Made by a program: the position numbers and the translations under genes
Shown here: piece by piece, positions 8,640 to 18,471 of the stretch
How the letters are laid out: each line of letters opens with the position of its first letter
How positions within the stretch are numbered: the first letter of the stretch is position 1
NCBI RefSeq assembly: GCF_002802965.1
Contig: NZ_NXGA01000001.1
Coordinates: 1,340,282-1,404,281 of the forward strand
Length of the DNA: 64,000 nucleotides
DNA from: Sporolactobacillus pectinivorans
GTDB lineage: Bacteria; Bacillota; Bacilli; Bacillales; Sporolactobacillaceae
Direction of reading: 5' to 3'
Notes under the pieces: generated by a model
Databases searched by the model: none
Told to the model about the DNA's origin: nothing
The model's input: the letters and a program-made list of their open reading frames with translations, nothing else

Positions 8640-8864
8640 ATGTGCGTAGGTGTACCTGCAAAGGTTATAGAAAAGAAAGAATATACGGCACTTGTTGACG
8701 TCATGGGGACCAAAATGGAAGTCGGAATCCTCTTTGTTCCGGAAGTAGAAATAGGAGAATACGTGATTGTCCATGCCGGACAGGGTATGTCAATCATTGA
8801 TCAGACATTTGCCCGTCAAAGCATCAGCGAATGGGAGAAGATGGCCCGTGCAGACGTTATTTGA
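8640..8864 (+). CDS. hypC: Hydrogenase assembly chaperone HypC
   Basis: Small chaperone (74 residues) that binds HypD and carries the Fe(CN)2CO group to the large subunit. The family-defining N-terminus MCVGVPAKV is present, with Cys2 exposed once Met is removed. This fixes ATG 8640 as the start; AGGGGG ends 9 bp upstream, and the ATG at 8631 directly abuts that site and is rejected. The stop overlaps hypD by 17 bp. Confidence 0.95.
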   Translation: MCVGVPAKVIEKKEYTALVDVMGTKMEVGILFVPEVEIGEYVIVHAGQGMSIIDQTFARQSISEWEKMARADVI

Positions 8865-9957
8865 ACCCGCCGATCCGGCAGTTGCAATCGAACTTGCACA
8901 GAAAGTGATTGCGCTTGCCGACCGCTGTAAAGAAAAATTTGGCGCAATGCCTGCGTTCATGGAAGTCTGCGGTTCACATACGATGGCTCTTGCAAAAACC
9001 GGAGTCAAACTGATCCTCCAGGGACATGTGAATCTCATTTCAGGCCCGGGCTGTCCGGTCTGCGTGACAGATCAGAAGCAAATCGACGCGATGATTGAAG
9101 TAGCGGAATCGGACAGCAGGATTGTCTGTACTTTCGGCGATATGATGCGCGTACCGGGATCGAAACGGAGCCTGCTAAGCGCGAAGACAGAAGGGCGCGA
9201 TGTCCGCATCGTCTATTCACCGCTTGACGCCGTACGGATTGCTGAAGAAAATCCGGAGAAAGAGGTTGTTTTTCTCGGTGTCGGCTTTGAGACGACGGTT
9301 CCGGTGCTGGCAGCCGCAATTCAAATGGCTGCACATAAAAATATTAACAATTTTTCGATGTGGGCCACGACAAAGCTTGTCCAGCCTGTACTCAGAACGC
9401 TGCTGTCCGTAAAAAAAGTGAAAATCAACGGTTTCTTGCTTCCCGGGCATGTTTCGATTGTGCTTGGCGAACAAGCCTACCGGTTCCTGATTGACGAATT
9501 CCGGATGCCCGGCGTGATCAGCGGCTTCGAACCTGTGGAGATGTTGAGCGCTATCTATAAATTATTGAAAATGGTTGATGAAGGCCGGCCTGAAATTATT
9601 AATAATTATAAAAGTGTTGTACGTGCCGGAGGTAATAAAACAGCCCAGAAAATGATGAATGAATTTTTTCAGCCATGCGACGAATCATGGCGCGGCATCG
9701 GTATGATTTCAAAGAGCGGCCTTGAAATCCGTGAGAAATACAGTCGTTTTAACGCCAAAGAGAAATTCAGCATTAAAATCGGTGAGCCCAAGAAAACCCC
9801 CTGTCGCTGCGGCGACATGATCTGCGGCCTGGCTTCTCCGGAAGAGTGTGTACTGTTCGGGAAGGCATGCACGCCGCTGCACCCGGTCGGGCCGTGCATG
9901 GTTTCCACAGAAGGTAGCTGTGCGGCCCACTACGCCTATATGAGAAAGGAAGGGTGA
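8848..9957 (+). CDS. hypD: Hydrogenase Fe-S scaffold protein HypD
   Basis: Scaffold on which Fe(CN)2CO is assembled with HypC and HypE. It has MEVCGSHT, GPGCPVCVT and the C-terminal [4Fe-4S] Cys cluster region CRCGDM ... LFGKACTP ... GPCMVSTEGSC. The start is taken as GTG 8848, with GGGAGAAG 7 bp upstream, giving the usual length of 369 residues; an ATG further upstream would add an unrelated 27-residue extension overlapping hypC. The stop is 4 bp before hypE. Confidence 0.94.
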   Translation: MQTLFEPADPAVAIELAQKVIALADRCKEKFGAMPAFMEVCGSHTMALAKTGVKLILQGHVNLISGPGCPVCVTDQKQIDAMIEVAESDSRIVCTFGDMMRVPGSKRSLLSAKTEGRDVRIVYSPLDAVRIAEENPEKEVVFLGVGFETTVPVLAAAIQMAAHKNINNFSMWATTKLVQPVLRTLLSVKKVKINGFLLPGHVSIVLGEQAYRFLIDEFRMPGVISGFEPVEMLSAIYKLLKMVDEGRPEIINNYKSVVRAGGNKTAQKMMNEFFQPCDESWRGIGMISKSGLEIREKYSRFNAKEKFSIKIGEPKKTPCRCGDMICGLASPEECVLFGKACTPLHPVGPCMVSTEGSCAAHYAYMRKEG

Positions 9958-9961
9958 TTTG

Positions 9962-10972
9962 ATGGAACGCAAAGTGACACTCGCGCATGGCGATGGCGGA
10001 GAACTGGCACACAAACTGATCCAGCAAATCTTTATCTCAGCATTTGGCAATGGACATGCCGCCCGGTTCGACTCGGCATATCTGTCGCTGAAAAGTGGAG
10101 AAATAGCGGTGACGACGGATAGTTTCGTGGTTAGGCCGCTTTTCTTTCCAGGCGGTGATATTGGCAAGATCGCCGTATCCGGAACGGTCAATGACCTGGC
10201 AGTAGCTGGCGCAATCCCGCTTTATCTTACTGCAGGATTTATTATTGAGGAAGGCTTTTCGCTGGCAGATCTGAGGAAAATTGTTCAGTCACTGGCCGAA
10301 GAAGCAGGCAAAGCAGGGGTCCGTGTTGTTGCAGGAGATACTAAAGTTGTTGAAAAAGGAGGGGCTGACGGCGTCTACATTAATACGACCGGTGTCGGTC
10401 TCCAGCGCGCTGGCAGCTCAGTCGACCCCTCTCGGATCGAAGCGGGTGACGATATCGTTGTCAGCGGCACCATCGGCGACCACGGAATTGCGATTCTGGC
10501 GGCACGCGGCGAACTGGGGCTGATGACCGACCTTGAGAGCGACTGCGCATCGTTGAACAAAATGATTGCTGCGTTGATTGACGGCGGCTGCGATGTGAAA
10601 ATGATGCGTGACCCGACCCGCGGCGGCGTGGCGACAACATTGGTTGAGATTGCTGAAGACTTTGGTGCGGTGCTCGAAATTGAGGAACGGACGCTGCCGA
10701 TCCGCAATGAAGTGAAGGGCGCCTGCGACATTCTCGGCTTTGATCCACTGTATCTGGCAAACGAGGGTAAGGTGATCCTGGTTGTTTCCCACGCCGACTG
10801 TCCGCAGGCACTGGACATATTGCGCCGTTTTCCTGAAGGGGAAAATACCGCAGTGATCGGGCACGTTGCGGGCAGGGGAAGGGGAACCGGGCAGCTGCTG
10901 CTTGAAACGCCCCTTGGAAGCAAGAGAAGAATTCACCGCCTTTCAGGTATGATGCTTCCGAGAATATGCTGA
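9962..10972 (+). CDS. hypE: Hydrogenase maturation protein HypE
   Basis: PurM/ThiL-fold enzyme that dehydrates its own C-terminal S-carboxamide to a thiocyanate, the source of the CN ligands. It begins with HGDGGELAHKL, has the ATP-binding region DSFVV...GDIGKIAV and DPTRGG, and ends with the essential C-terminal PRIC. ATG 9962 follows GGAAGG by about 8 bp. The length of 336 residues is standard. It is the last hyp gene; 69 bp separate it from tatA. Confidence 0.96.
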   Translation: MERKVTLAHGDGGELAHKLIQQIFISAFGNGHAARFDSAYLSLKSGEIAVTTDSFVVRPLFFPGGDIGKIAVSGTVNDLAVAGAIPLYLTAGFIIEEGFSLADLRKIVQSLAEEAGKAGVRVVAGDTKVVEKGGADGVYINTTGVGLQRAGSSVDPSRIEAGDDIVVSGTIGDHGIAILAARGELGLMTDLESDCASLNKMIAALIDGGCDVKMMRDPTRGGVATTLVEIAEDFGAVLEIEERTLPIRNEVKGACDILGFDPLYLANEGKVILVVSHADCPQALDILRRFPEGENTAVIGHVAGRGRGTGQLLLETPLGSKRRIHRLSGMMLPRIC

Positions 10973-11041
10973 ACAAATGTCGCGGATGCCGCTTAACGAT
11001 GAACGAACTATCGGAAACTAATAAAAAGAGGTGCTTTTTCA

Positions 11042-11281
11042 ATGAGTCCGTTAAACATTGGTTTTCCCGGTCTGATTATGATTCTGGTTATTGCTCTGAT
11101 CATTTTTGGTCCTTCGAAGCTTCCCGAAATCGGCAAGGCGTTTGGTAAATCATTGAGGGAATTTAAGAAAGCGACACAAGGCCTTGCATCTGAGAATGAT
11201 GAAGAAGATAAGTCTGAAAAGAAAAAGAATCTGATGGCAAGCCAGACGGAACAAACAGAAAAAGACGAAAAAAAAGGATGA
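11042..11281 (+). CDS. tatA: Twin-arginine translocase subunit TatA
   Basis: A pore-forming Tat subunit: one N-terminal membrane helix (residues 8-23), the [14 protein letters not shown] hinge motif, an amphipathic helix, and a charged Lys/Glu-rich tail. AGAGGTG precedes the ATG. The gene sits directly downstream of hypE with tatC after it, so this Tat pair is probably dedicated to, or co-expressed with, the Tat-signal hydrogenase. Confidence 0.93.
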   Translation: MSPLNIGFPGLIMILVIALIIFGPSKLPEIGKAFGKSLREFKKATQGLASENDEEDKSEKKKNLMASQTEQTEKDEKKG

Positions 11282-11291
11282 AGGAAACCGG

Positions 11292-12059
11292 ATGACTATG
11301 ACAAAGAGCGGTCAAAGCATGACGCTGATGGAGCATCTGAATGAACTTCGGAGGCGATTTATTCTTGTTCTGATCGCTTTTATTATCAGTTTTGGTGCCT
11401 CCCTCTTTTTTGTGCGCAAGCTCTATTACTGGCTGATTTACGATCTGGGCATTCACGGGAAACTGACGGTTCTCGGACCGACGGATATTCTCTGGGTTTA
11501 TTTTATGCTTGCCGGAGTCATTGCCTTGGCTGTGACTATTCCATTTATTGCTTGGCAGCTCTGGCTGTTTGTTTCGCCAGCCCTGACAGAAAAAGAGCGG
11601 AGAATTGCGGTCGCCTATATACCGTCTATCTTTATTCTGTTTATCTGCGGCATTGCTTTCGGTTACTTCGTCGTCTTTCCGAATATACTCCGTTTTCTAA
11701 TCTCAATTAATGGTGGTATGTTTACGGTGATGTTTACGACGGACAAGTACTTTGGCTTTCTAATCAATATAGTTCTGCCCTTCGGTTTTCTGTTTGAACT
11801 TCCTGTTGTCGTCGTTTTTCTGACGAATCTGGGCATATTATCACCTGCGCGGATGAAAAAAATGAGAAAAATTTCTTATCTGTGCCTGGTTGTTCTGGCA
11901 ACGATGATTTCCCCGCCGGATTTCGTCTCGCATTCTCTCGTTGCTGTTCCGCTTCTGCTGCTTTACGAGATTTGCGTGACCGTGTCGGGTGTAGCCTATA
12001 GAAGAAGGAAAAAAAGAATGGCGGCCGCTGAAAAAGAGTTCTCCGCTTCACCCGAATAA
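11292..12059 (+). CDS. tatC: Twin-arginine translocase subunit TatC
   Basis: Receptor for twin-arginine signals, a six-helix membrane protein of 255 residues. It begins MTLMEHLNELRRRFI, the typical cytoplasmic N-terminus with the conserved Glu and Arg residues, and has the conserved FxFGFLFELPVV region before the last helices. The ATG follows AAGGAAA, 10 bp after the tatA stop. It completes a minimal TatAC system and probably ends the hydrogenase operon; no clear terminator is seen after it. Confidence 0.94.
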   Translation: MTMTKSGQSMTLMEHLNELRRRFILVLIAFIISFGASLFFVRKLYYWLIYDLGIHGKLTVLGPTDILWVYFMLAGVIALAVTIPFIAWQLWLFVSPALTEKERRIAVAYIPSIFILFICGIAFGYFVVFPNILRFLISINGGMFTVMFTTDKYFGFLINIVLPFGFLFELPVVVVFLTNLGILSPARMKKMRKISYLCLVVLATMISPPDFVSHSLVAVPLLLLYEICVTVSGVAYRRRKKRMAAAEKEFSASPE

Positions 12060-12176
12060 AAGGGCCTGAAGACGATGGATAAAATAACCTGCTTTTAGTT
12101 GCGGCAGAGCGGCCCATATGTTACATTAAAAATAATGGGTTAGTGAACGTTGATATGAAGATTGGAGCGTTAGTGT

Positions 12177-12410
12177 ATGCATACACTGCTGTTGATTCTG
12201 ATGATCGCTGCTGCAGTTATTATGATTGTTCTGATTATGATGCAGAGGAGCCGCGGCGACGGTCTTTCCGAAGCCATTACGGGCGGTGCGGAGCAGCTGT
12301 TCAGCAAGCAGAAAGCAAGAGGCATTGAAGTGGGGCTTAACCGGCTGACCATCTTTTTTGCTGTTGTCTTTTTCGTCTGTGCTTTTTTGCTTGGGTATTA
12401 CTTCAAATAA
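12177..12410 (+). CDS. secG: Preprotein translocase subunit SecG
   Basis: A 77-residue, two-helix membrane protein. It starts MHTLLLILMIAAAVIMIVLI, then has the polar loop MQRSRGDGLSEAITGGAEQLF typical of SecG, and a second helix. GGAG lies 9 bp upstream of the ATG. It heads the conserved secG-esterase-rnr-smpB-ssrA backbone of Bacillales, and is followed by its own terminator. Confidence 0.93.
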   Translation: MHTLLLILMIAAAVIMIVLIMMQRSRGDGLSEAITGGAEQLFSKQKARGIEVGLNRLTIFFAVVFFVCAFLLGYYFK

Positions 12411-12426
12411 CCGCATAGGACAGAAT

Positions 12427-12468
12427 AAACCGGAAAGACGGCTAACGAAGCTGCCACTCCGGTTTTTG
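12427..12468 (+). terminator. Terminator after secG
   Basis: AAACCGGA pairs perfectly with TCCGGTTT across a 23-base loop and is followed by further T residues. It separates secG from the esterase gene. Confidence 0.65.
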
Positions 12469-12628
12469 TCATTCAGGATAGCGCGAAGAAGGCTTTCCAT
12501 GATTTCCCGATTGGATTTAGACCTGCACGCCCGGATGGCGTATAATGAAGACTGAATAGGGTGGAAAATGGTGAGTTCTCTCTTCGCCTGTCCGCCAGAA
12601 GACAGGAGATTGATTGGGGGGATACGGT

Positions 12629-13381
12629 ATGTCGAAAATCAGGCCGCCCAAGCCTTTTCTGTTTGAAGGCGGGCCGAGAGCGGTTTTGCTGCTTCACGGA
12701 TTCACCGGAAATTCTGCAGATGTCCGCCAAATCGGCAGGTATCTGAATCAACGGGGATACACGTGCTACGGGCCGCACTACTCCGGACATGCCGTTCCAC
12801 CGGAAAAATTAATTGAAACGACACCGGATGACTGGTGGCGGGACGTCAGAAATGCATACTCCTTTCTTGAAAAAAAGGGCTTTCAGAAAATTGCAGTGTG
12901 CGGACTTTCCATTGGTGGAGTATTTTCCCTCAAATGTGGCTACACTTTTCCTGTCAAAGGAATTATTTCAATGTGTGCACCCGCCGACAGCAGTACCGGG
13001 AACAGAATTTATGCTGGTGCTCTCGGATACGCTGAAAACTATAAAATGTATCAGGGAGAAACCCGGGCTGAGATTGACGGCGAAATGAGGGTCATTAAGG
13101 AAAAACTTCCAACGCTGCTGGCTGCTGTAAGCAGTCTCATTCTGGATGTCCGTTCAAATCTTCACCGTATTAAAGCACCGGCATTTATTGCTCAGGCTGC
13201 CCTCGATGAAATGATCAATATGGACAGCGCAAATTTTATTTATCATGAAATACAATCGAAAATCAGGCGGCTCAAATGGTATGAGCAGTCCACACACGTA
13301 ATTACGTTAGGAACAGAGAAAGCACAGCTGCACCAGGATATCTATGCGTTTCTTGAAAGCCTGGATTGGTCTGTTTCCTAA
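12629..13381 (+). CDS. est: Est30-type carboxylesterase
   Basis: An alpha/beta hydrolase of 250 residues. LLLHGFTGN forms the oxyanion-hole region, GLSIGG holds the nucleophilic Ser, LDEMIN the acid Asp and STHVIT the catalytic His. This matches the small-chain carboxylesterases (B. subtilis YvaK, Geobacillus Est30) that lie between secG and rnr. ATG 12629 has GGGGGG 8 bp upstream; the in-frame TTG 15 bp earlier lies within that site and is not used. The gene ends 18 bp before rnr and is likely co-transcribed with it. Confidence 0.9.
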   Translation: MSKIRPPKPFLFEGGPRAVLLLHGFTGNSADVRQIGRYLNQRGYTCYGPHYSGHAVPPEKLIETTPDDWWRDVRNAYSFLEKKGFQKIAVCGLSIGGVFSLKCGYTFPVKGIISMCAPADSSTGNRIYAGALGYAENYKMYQGETRAEIDGEMRVIKEKLPTLLAAVSSLILDVRSNLHRIKAPAFIAQAALDEMINMDSANFIYHEIQSKIRRLKWYEQSTHVITLGTEKAQLHQDIYAFLESLDWSVS

Positions 13382-13399
13382 GGACAGGGAGGTTATTAT

Positions 13400-15745
13400 A
13401 TGGCGGAAGAGCGTATTCAGGAAATTCTGGATTACATGCGTGAAGAAACTTATCGGCCGATGACGCTGAATGAGCTTGAGGAAGCTTTCAGTGTTCATGA
13501 TTCGGCCAAATTTACCGAATTTGTAAAAGTAATGAATGAAATGGAAGAACAAGGGCTAGTCATTAAGACACGATCGGACCGGTACGGACTGCCGGAAAAA
13601 ATGGACCTGATGAAGGGCCGTGTGCAAAGCCACGCCAAGGGATTTGCCTTCATTATTCCTGAAGATGACAAGCTGGATGATGTTTTTGTCGGGCCAAATG
13701 ATCTTGCCGGAGCGATGAATGGTGACACCGTCATTGTCCGTGTTTCACACAAAACAACGACGGATGATCGCGGTGACCGTGCAGAGGGCGCGGTGATCCG
13801 TATTTTGGAACGTGCCGTAAAGCAGGTTGTCGGTACGTTCAATGCAGGAAAACATTTCGGCTTTGTTATTCCCGATGACACGCGGATTAACGGGGATATT
13901 TTTATTCCTGAAAACGCGGAACACGGCGCGATGGAGGGCCACAAAGTCGTCGCGGAGATCACAAAATATCCGGAGGGGCGGAAGAATGCCGAGGGGATGA
14001 TCACGCAGATCCTGGGTCACAAGAATGATCCGGGTGTCGATATCCTGTCCATCATTTATAAGCACGGGCTGCCACTTGAATATCCACCTGAAGTGATGTC
14101 GGAAGCAGAGGCAATTGCGGATGAAATTTCGGATAGAGACCGGGCCGGACGTCGGGATCTGTGCAACGAAACCATTGTGACGATCGATGGGGAAGATTCC
14201 AAGGACCTTGATGACGCGGTCACTGTGGGTAAACTTGAAAACGGAAATTACCGGCTCGGTGTACATATTGCGGATGTCAGCTATTATGTCACGGAGGGTT
14301 CGTCTCTGGACGCAGAAGCATATGACAGGGGCACAAGTGTATACCTTGTCGACCGCGTGATTCCAATGATCCCGCACCGCTTGTCCAACGGTATCTGCAG
14401 CCTGAACCCGCACGTTGACCGGCTGGCGATCAGCTGTGAGATGGAGATTAATCCTCAGGGCATTGTTGTCGATCACGAAATTTTTCCAAGTGTGATCCGG
14501 ACAACAGAACGCATGACTTATACTAATGTGCGAAAAATTCTTAAACGTGAAGATGATGAGGTGCTTCAGCGCTATCATGATCTCATTCCTTTCTTTGATC
14601 TGATGGCCGAGCTGGCCAAAATTCTGGAGAAAAGCCGTCAAGACCGCGGCGCCATTGATTTTGATTTTACCGAAGCAAAGATTATCGTCGATGAACAGGG
14701 CAAGCCGACAGATGTTGTGATCCGCGAGCGGACTGAATCCGAGCGATTGATTGAGTCGTTCATGCTTGCAGCCAACGAAACCATCGCAGAACATTTTGAG
14801 AAGCTTCATCTGCCTTTCCTCTATCGCGTCCATGAGGAACCGAATCCGGAGAAGCTTCAAAAGTTCTTTGATTTTGCTCTGAACTTTGGCTATGTGTTGA
14901 AGGGTGCGACTGATCATGTGCATCCGCGCACGCTTCAGTCACTGCTGGAAAAGGTTAAAGGGCAGCCTGAAGAAGCAGTGATCAGCACAGTGATGCTGCG
15001 CTCGATGGCGAAGGCAAAATATGATGATCATTGTCTCGGCCATTTCGGCCTTTCAACCGAATATTATACACATTTCACTTCGCCTATTCGCCGTTATCCC
15101 GACCTGACCGTTCACCGGCTGATCCGCAAGTATCTGTTTAATGGGCAAACCGATGGAAAAACGCAGGCCTTCTGGAAAGAACAGCTGCCGGAGATTGCAA
15201 AAAGCACTTCTGCTCGTGAGCAGCGCGCCGTCGAGGCTGAGCGCGATACGGACGATCTGAAAAAAGCGGAATTCATGCAGGATAAAGTCGGACAGACCTT
15301 CGACGGTGTCGTGAGCGGTGTGACAAACTTTGGCCTGTTTGTCGAACTGCCGAATACGATTGAAGGCCTGGTCCACATCAGTTATCTCACGGACGACTAT
15401 TATCGCTACAGCGAAGAAAACATGGCACTGATCGGTGAACGAACCGGCCATCTGTACCGGATCGGCGATGAAATCCAGGTGCGTGTGCTTGATGTTAATC
15501 TGGACGAGCACGCCGTTGATTTTGAAGTTGTTGGCATGAAACCGCAGAAACCGCGAGTTCGCAAGTCGCGCCCAACGATTATTCAGGGCAGCATGTCCGG
15601 GGCCGGAGAGAAAAAACGGTTCGGCAGCAAGCCGAATGGCAGTGGATCGGATCACCGGAAACCTTATCATAAAAGCAGCGGTGGAAGCCGAGGCTCCGGC
15701 ATAAAGAACAGGCCACATTTTAAAAGCAAAGATAAAAATAAATAA
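13400..15745 (+). CDS. rnr: Ribonuclease R
   Basis: A processive 3'-5' exoribonuclease that degrades structured RNA and works with tmRNA-SmpB in ribosome rescue. Domain order in 781 residues is an N-terminal winged helix (about 1-65), cold-shock domains (about 70-215), the RNB catalytic domain with the acidic motif [12 protein letters not shown] (about 260-580), an S1 domain (about 635-720) and a Lys/Arg/Ser/Gly-rich tail typical of RNase R. AGGGAGG precedes ATG 13400. A terminator follows at once, which is notable because smpB and ssrA now lie 7 kb away. Confidence 0.96.
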   Translation: MAEERIQEILDYMREETYRPMTLNELEEAFSVHDSAKFTEFVKVMNEMEEQGLVIKTRSDRYGLPEKMDLMKGRVQSHAKGFAFIIPEDDKLDDVFVGPNDLAGAMNGDTVIVRVSHKTTTDDRGDRAEGAVIRILERAVKQVVGTFNAGKHFGFVIPDDTRINGDIFIPENAEHGAMEGHKVVAEITKYPEGRKNAEGMITQILGHKNDPGVDILSIIYKHGLPLEYPPEVMSEAEAIADEISDRDRAGRRDLCNETIVTIDGEDSKDLDDAVTVGKLENGNYRLGVHIADVSYYVTEGSSLDAEAYDRGTSVYLVDRVIPMIPHRLSNGICSLNPHVDRLAISCEMEINPQGIVVDHEIFPSVIRTTERMTYTNVRKILKREDDEVLQRYHDLIPFFDLMAELAKILEKSRQDRGAIDFDFTEAKIIVDEQGKPTDVVIRERTESERLIESFMLAANETIAEHFEKLHLPFLYRVHEEPNPEKLQKFFDFALNFGYVLKGATDHVHPRTLQSLLEKVKGQPEEAVISTVMLRSMAKAKYDDHCLGHFGLSTEYYTHFTSPIRRYPDLTVHRLIRKYLFNGQTDGKTQAFWKEQLPEIAKSTSAREQRAVEAERDTDDLKKAEFMQDKVGQTFDGVVSGVTNFGLFVELPNTIEGLVHISYLTDDYYRYSEENMALIGERTGHLYRIGDEIQVRVLDVNLDEHAVDFEVVGMKPQKPRVRKSRPTIIQGSMSGAGEKKRFGSKPNGSGSDHRKPYHKSSGGSRGSGIKNRPHFKSKDKNK

Positions 15746-15754
15746 TGTAAGATG

Positions 15755-15782
15755 GAGAATCCTCAGCGATTCTCTTTTTTTT
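15755..15782 (+). terminator. Terminator after rnr
   Basis: A perfect 7-bp stem, GAGAATC with GATTCTC around a six-base loop, is followed by eight T. Confidence 0.92.
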
Positions 15783-15916
15783 ACGATAAAAAAATATACA
15801 ACTTTGGGAATGTCGACACAACTGGTTCAATTAATAATGATCACAGTTGGCCGGGACTGCGCATCAAAATGAGTGACATTTATTCTTGCCCTATAACTCT
15901 CTTTTTTTTACAGCGA

Positions 15917-16033
15917 ATCAACGCAAAAGCGAAGAAAATCAACGAGTCGATGCAAGAAATCAACGCAAAGGGGAAAGGAATCGACGAAATAGGCTTAAGA
16001 ATCGGCACTAAATCGGAAAAAATCAACAAATGA
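15917..16033 (+). repeat. 21-bp tandem repeat encoding a heptad pattern
   Basis: Units start at 15917, 15938, 15959, 15980, 16001 and 16022, exactly 21 bp apart, each opening with ATCAACG or a close variant. In one forward frame the units read as heptads beginning Ile-Asn, Ile-Asp or Ile-Gly (INAKAKK, INESMQE, INAKGKG) and end at a TGA. The open frame begins at 15752 inside the rnr terminator and has no ribosome site, so I list it as a repeat rather than a gene. Confidence 0.7.
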
Positions 16034-16056
16034 TCAGATTTTATCAATCATATATA

Positions 16057-16127
16057 TACATGTACAAAATAAATTGCAACATGACTATACAAATATTAAT
16101 GGAAGCGCTATAATAAAAGCGTTAACA
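16057..16127 (+). promoter_or_regulatory. Trehalose operon promoter with cre sites and possible TreR box
   Basis: TATACA (16086-16091), a 17-bp spacer and TATAAT (16109-16114) form a promoter. Two adjacent cre-like sites overlap or follow the -10: TGGAAGCGCTATAA (16100-16113) and TAAAAGCGTTAACA (16114-16127). Another AAGCGTTT core lies near 16179-16186. A palindrome TACATGTA at 16057-16064, upstream of the -35, may be part of a TreR operator. CcpA repression of the operon is inferred. Confidence 0.55.
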
Positions 16128-16284
16128 AAAGAACAAAACATTAGGAAACACAGATAGGCAGTGTTAAAAAAATATTATAAGCGTTTCTATTTTTGAAGGC
16201 ATTTAACCAACGCGCGATTAATCAGCGGGTAAGGCTAATTAAAAGAATATCCGCCAAAATGGTTCGGTTCGGGGAGTTGATACT

Positions 16285-17961
16285 GTGGATTTCAGAAATA
16301 AAGTGATCTATCAGATCTATCCAAAATCCTTTTATGACAGTGATCATGATGGGATTGGCGATCTGCGAGGCATCATTGAAAAGATACCTTATATTGTGAA
16401 ACTGAACGTTAATATGATCTGGTTTAATCCATTTTTCGTTTCGCCGCAAAAGGATAATGGCTATGATGTTGCCGATTACCGTGCGGTTGATCCAAGGCTT
16501 GGCACGATGGAAGACTTTGAAGAACTTGTCGCGAAACTAAAAGCACATCAGATTGATGTCATGCTGGATATGGTTTTTAACCATACTTCGACGAAACATG
16601 AATGGTTTCAGAAAGCGTTGAACGGAAGTAAAAAATATCAGGACTACTACATTATAAAAGAGCCGAAACCGAATGGCGGCCTGCCAACCAACTGGACTTC
16701 CAAATTCGGCGGACCTGCATGGGAAAAGTTTGGCAGCACTGATCGCTATTATTTGCATCTGTACGATAAAAGTCAGGCGGATCTGAACTGGCGCAATCCG
16801 GAAGTCAGAAATGAGTTATACAGCATCATTAATTTCTGGATGACAAAGGGTGTCAAAGGATTTCGCTTTGACGTTATCAACGTCACTGGAAAAGACGCAC
16901 GTCTTGTTGATGCCAAACCCGGTGAAGAGAGCAAGTCTCTATACACAGATAAGCCGGTTGTGCATGATTATTTACAAGAAATGAATCGGGAAAGTTTTGG
17001 CAAGGCAGCGGACACTGTTACAGTCGGAGAGATGTCTTCAACCTCAATAGAAAACAGTGTCGGGTATACGAACCCGGACAATCATGAGCTGACGATGGTC
17101 TTCAGTTTCCATCATTTGAAGGTTGATTATCAAAATGGTGAAAAATGGACCAAAACAAAATTTGATTTTATGAAATTAAAACGGATTCTCGATAACTGGC
17201 AGTCCGGAATGGCGAAAGGAAATGGTTGGAACGCTTTGTTCTGGAATAATCACGACCAGCCCAGAGCAATAAACCGTTTCGGTGATCCGGGAGAGTATCG
17301 TGTAAAATCAGCTCAAATGCTGGCTACCGTGATTCATCTGTTAAGAGGAACGCCCTATATTTATATGGGTGAAGAGATCGGAATGACCGATCCGGATTAT
17401 CACGGTATCGGTGATTATGATGATATCGAGGCCATTAATGCTTATCATGCGTTATTAAAGAAAGGCCTGTCTGAGAACGAAGCCTTTGATATTGTCCATG
17501 CGAAGGCTCGGGACAATAGCCGGACGCCGATGCAGTGGGCGGACAAAGAGAACGCCGGTTTTTCCAGCCATCAGCCTTGGCTCAAACCAACAAATTATAG
17601 ACAAATCAACGTTGAAAAGGAACTGAACGAAGGAAGCATTTTTAATTATTACCAGAAACTGATCCAATTGCGAAAAAATGACCCGATTGTTTCTCATGGC
17701 GGTTACGAAAGCCTTTTAATGGATCATCCTGATGTATTTGCTTATTTCAGGACTTATCAAAATCAAAAACTGCTCGTTCTTAACAATTTTTTTAAACGGA
17801 ACACAGCCGTTACTGTTCCTGATCAGTATTTAAGCCTTGACAGTCGGGTACTCATTTCAAATTATGATAGGCAGACCTTTGAAAAAAGCATCATCCTAAA
17901 ACCATACGAAGCCATTGCATTTTTATTAATAGATCGTGAAAGCGGGGAGCAGCATGTTTAA
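16285..17961 (+). CDS. treA: Trehalose-6-phosphate hydrolase
   Basis: A GH13 family enzyme that splits trehalose-6-phosphate, made by the PTS, into glucose and glucose-6-phosphate in the cytoplasm. Motifs include DVMLDMVFNHT, the nucleophile Asp in GFRFDVINV, the acid Glu in TVGEMSSTS and NNHDQPRA. The stretch GEMSSTSIENSVGYT and the following FSFHHLKVDY region match phosphotrehalases (TreA/TreC) rather than oligo-1,6-glucosidases. The length of 558 residues is standard. The start is GTG 16285 with GGGGAG 8 bp upstream. The stop overlaps the IIA gene by 8 bp. Confidence 0.9.
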   Translation: MDFRNKVIYQIYPKSFYDSDHDGIGDLRGIIEKIPYIVKLNVNMIWFNPFFVSPQKDNGYDVADYRAVDPRLGTMEDFEELVAKLKAHQIDVMLDMVFNHTSTKHEWFQKALNGSKKYQDYYIIKEPKPNGGLPTNWTSKFGGPAWEKFGSTDRYYLHLYDKSQADLNWRNPEVRNELYSIINFWMTKGVKGFRFDVINVTGKDARLVDAKPGEESKSLYTDKPVVHDYLQEMNRESFGKAADTVTVGEMSSTSIENSVGYTNPDNHELTMVFSFHHLKVDYQNGEKWTKTKFDFMKLKRILDNWQSGMAKGNGWNALFWNNHDQPRAINRFGDPGEYRVKSAQMLATVIHLLRGTPYIYMGEEIGMTDPDYHGIGDYDDIEAINAYHALLKKGLSENEAFDIVHAKARDNSRTPMQWADKENAGFSSHQPWLKPTNYRQINVEKELNEGSIFNYYQKLIQLRKNDPIVSHGGYESLLMDHPDVFAYFRTYQNQKLLVLNNFFKRNTAVTVPDQYLSLDSRVLISNYDRQTFEKSIILKPYEAIAFLLIDRESGEQHV

Positions 17962-18451
17962 ACTGTTTGGAAAGAAAAAAGAAATTGAAGCAGATAATCA
18001 GTTATACGCCCCGGTAAATGGAAAACTGATTGATATCACGGAGGTAGGAGATCCGGTGTTTTCCGGGAAGATGATGGGGGAAGGATTTGGCGTCATGCCC
18101 GATGATGGACATTTGGTTAGTCCCGTTGCCGGCCAGGTGACCATGGTGGCAGACACGAAACATGCCGTCGGCCTGAAAATGGCAAACGGCCTGGAGATTC
18201 TGATCCATCTCGGAATTGATACCGTGGAGCTGAAGGGGATCCCATTCTCCCTGACTGTAAAAACAGGTGATATTTTAAAAGGAGGGGATCCTTTAGGAAC
18301 AATGGATATCAATGAAATTAAAGAAGCCGGAAAAGGAAGTACGGTGATTGTGGTCGTCACCAATTCAAAAGACGCTCTGGATCAGATTAATGTCAGCAAG
18401 GGAAAGACTGCTGCAGGTGAAAAGGTGGGCAACTTAGCAGCCAGATCATGA
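17954..18451 (+). CDS. PTS glucose-family IIA protein
   Basis: A phosphocarrier of 165 residues homologous to Crr/IIA-Glc. It has LYAPVNGKLIDI, GHLVSPVAGQV and the two active-site histidines at about 70 (TKHAVG) and 85 (LIHLGID). It passes phosphate from HPr to the IIB domain encoded downstream, since that protein lacks its own IIA. The ATG at 17954 has a short 4-bp spacing from GGGGAG. It overlaps treA, so it is co-translated with it. Confidence 0.9.
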   Translation: MFKLFGKKKEIEADNQLYAPVNGKLIDITEVGDPVFSGKMMGEGFGVMPDDGHLVSPVAGQVTMVADTKHAVGLKMANGLEILIHLGIDTVELKGIPFSLTVKTGDILKGGDPLGTMDINEIKEAGKGSTVIVVVTNSKDALDQINVSKGKTAAGEKVGNLAARS

Positions 18452-18471
18452 CTGTTTCGTTTACAGACTAT

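Noticed and set aside
13745..14923. A 392-codon open frame antisense to rnr
   Set aside because: It lies entirely opposite a well-conserved RNase R gene, has no ribosome site or family motif, and its composition mirrors the codons of rnr.
15752..16033. A 93-codon frame over the rnr terminator and the 21-bp repeats
   Set aside because: The start lies inside a strong terminator with no ribosome site. The repeat itself is reported, but the whole frame is not called a gene.
15917..16033. Possible CRISPR-like array
   Set aside because: Units are contiguous 21-bp imperfect repeats with no spacers, and no cas genes are present in the window.
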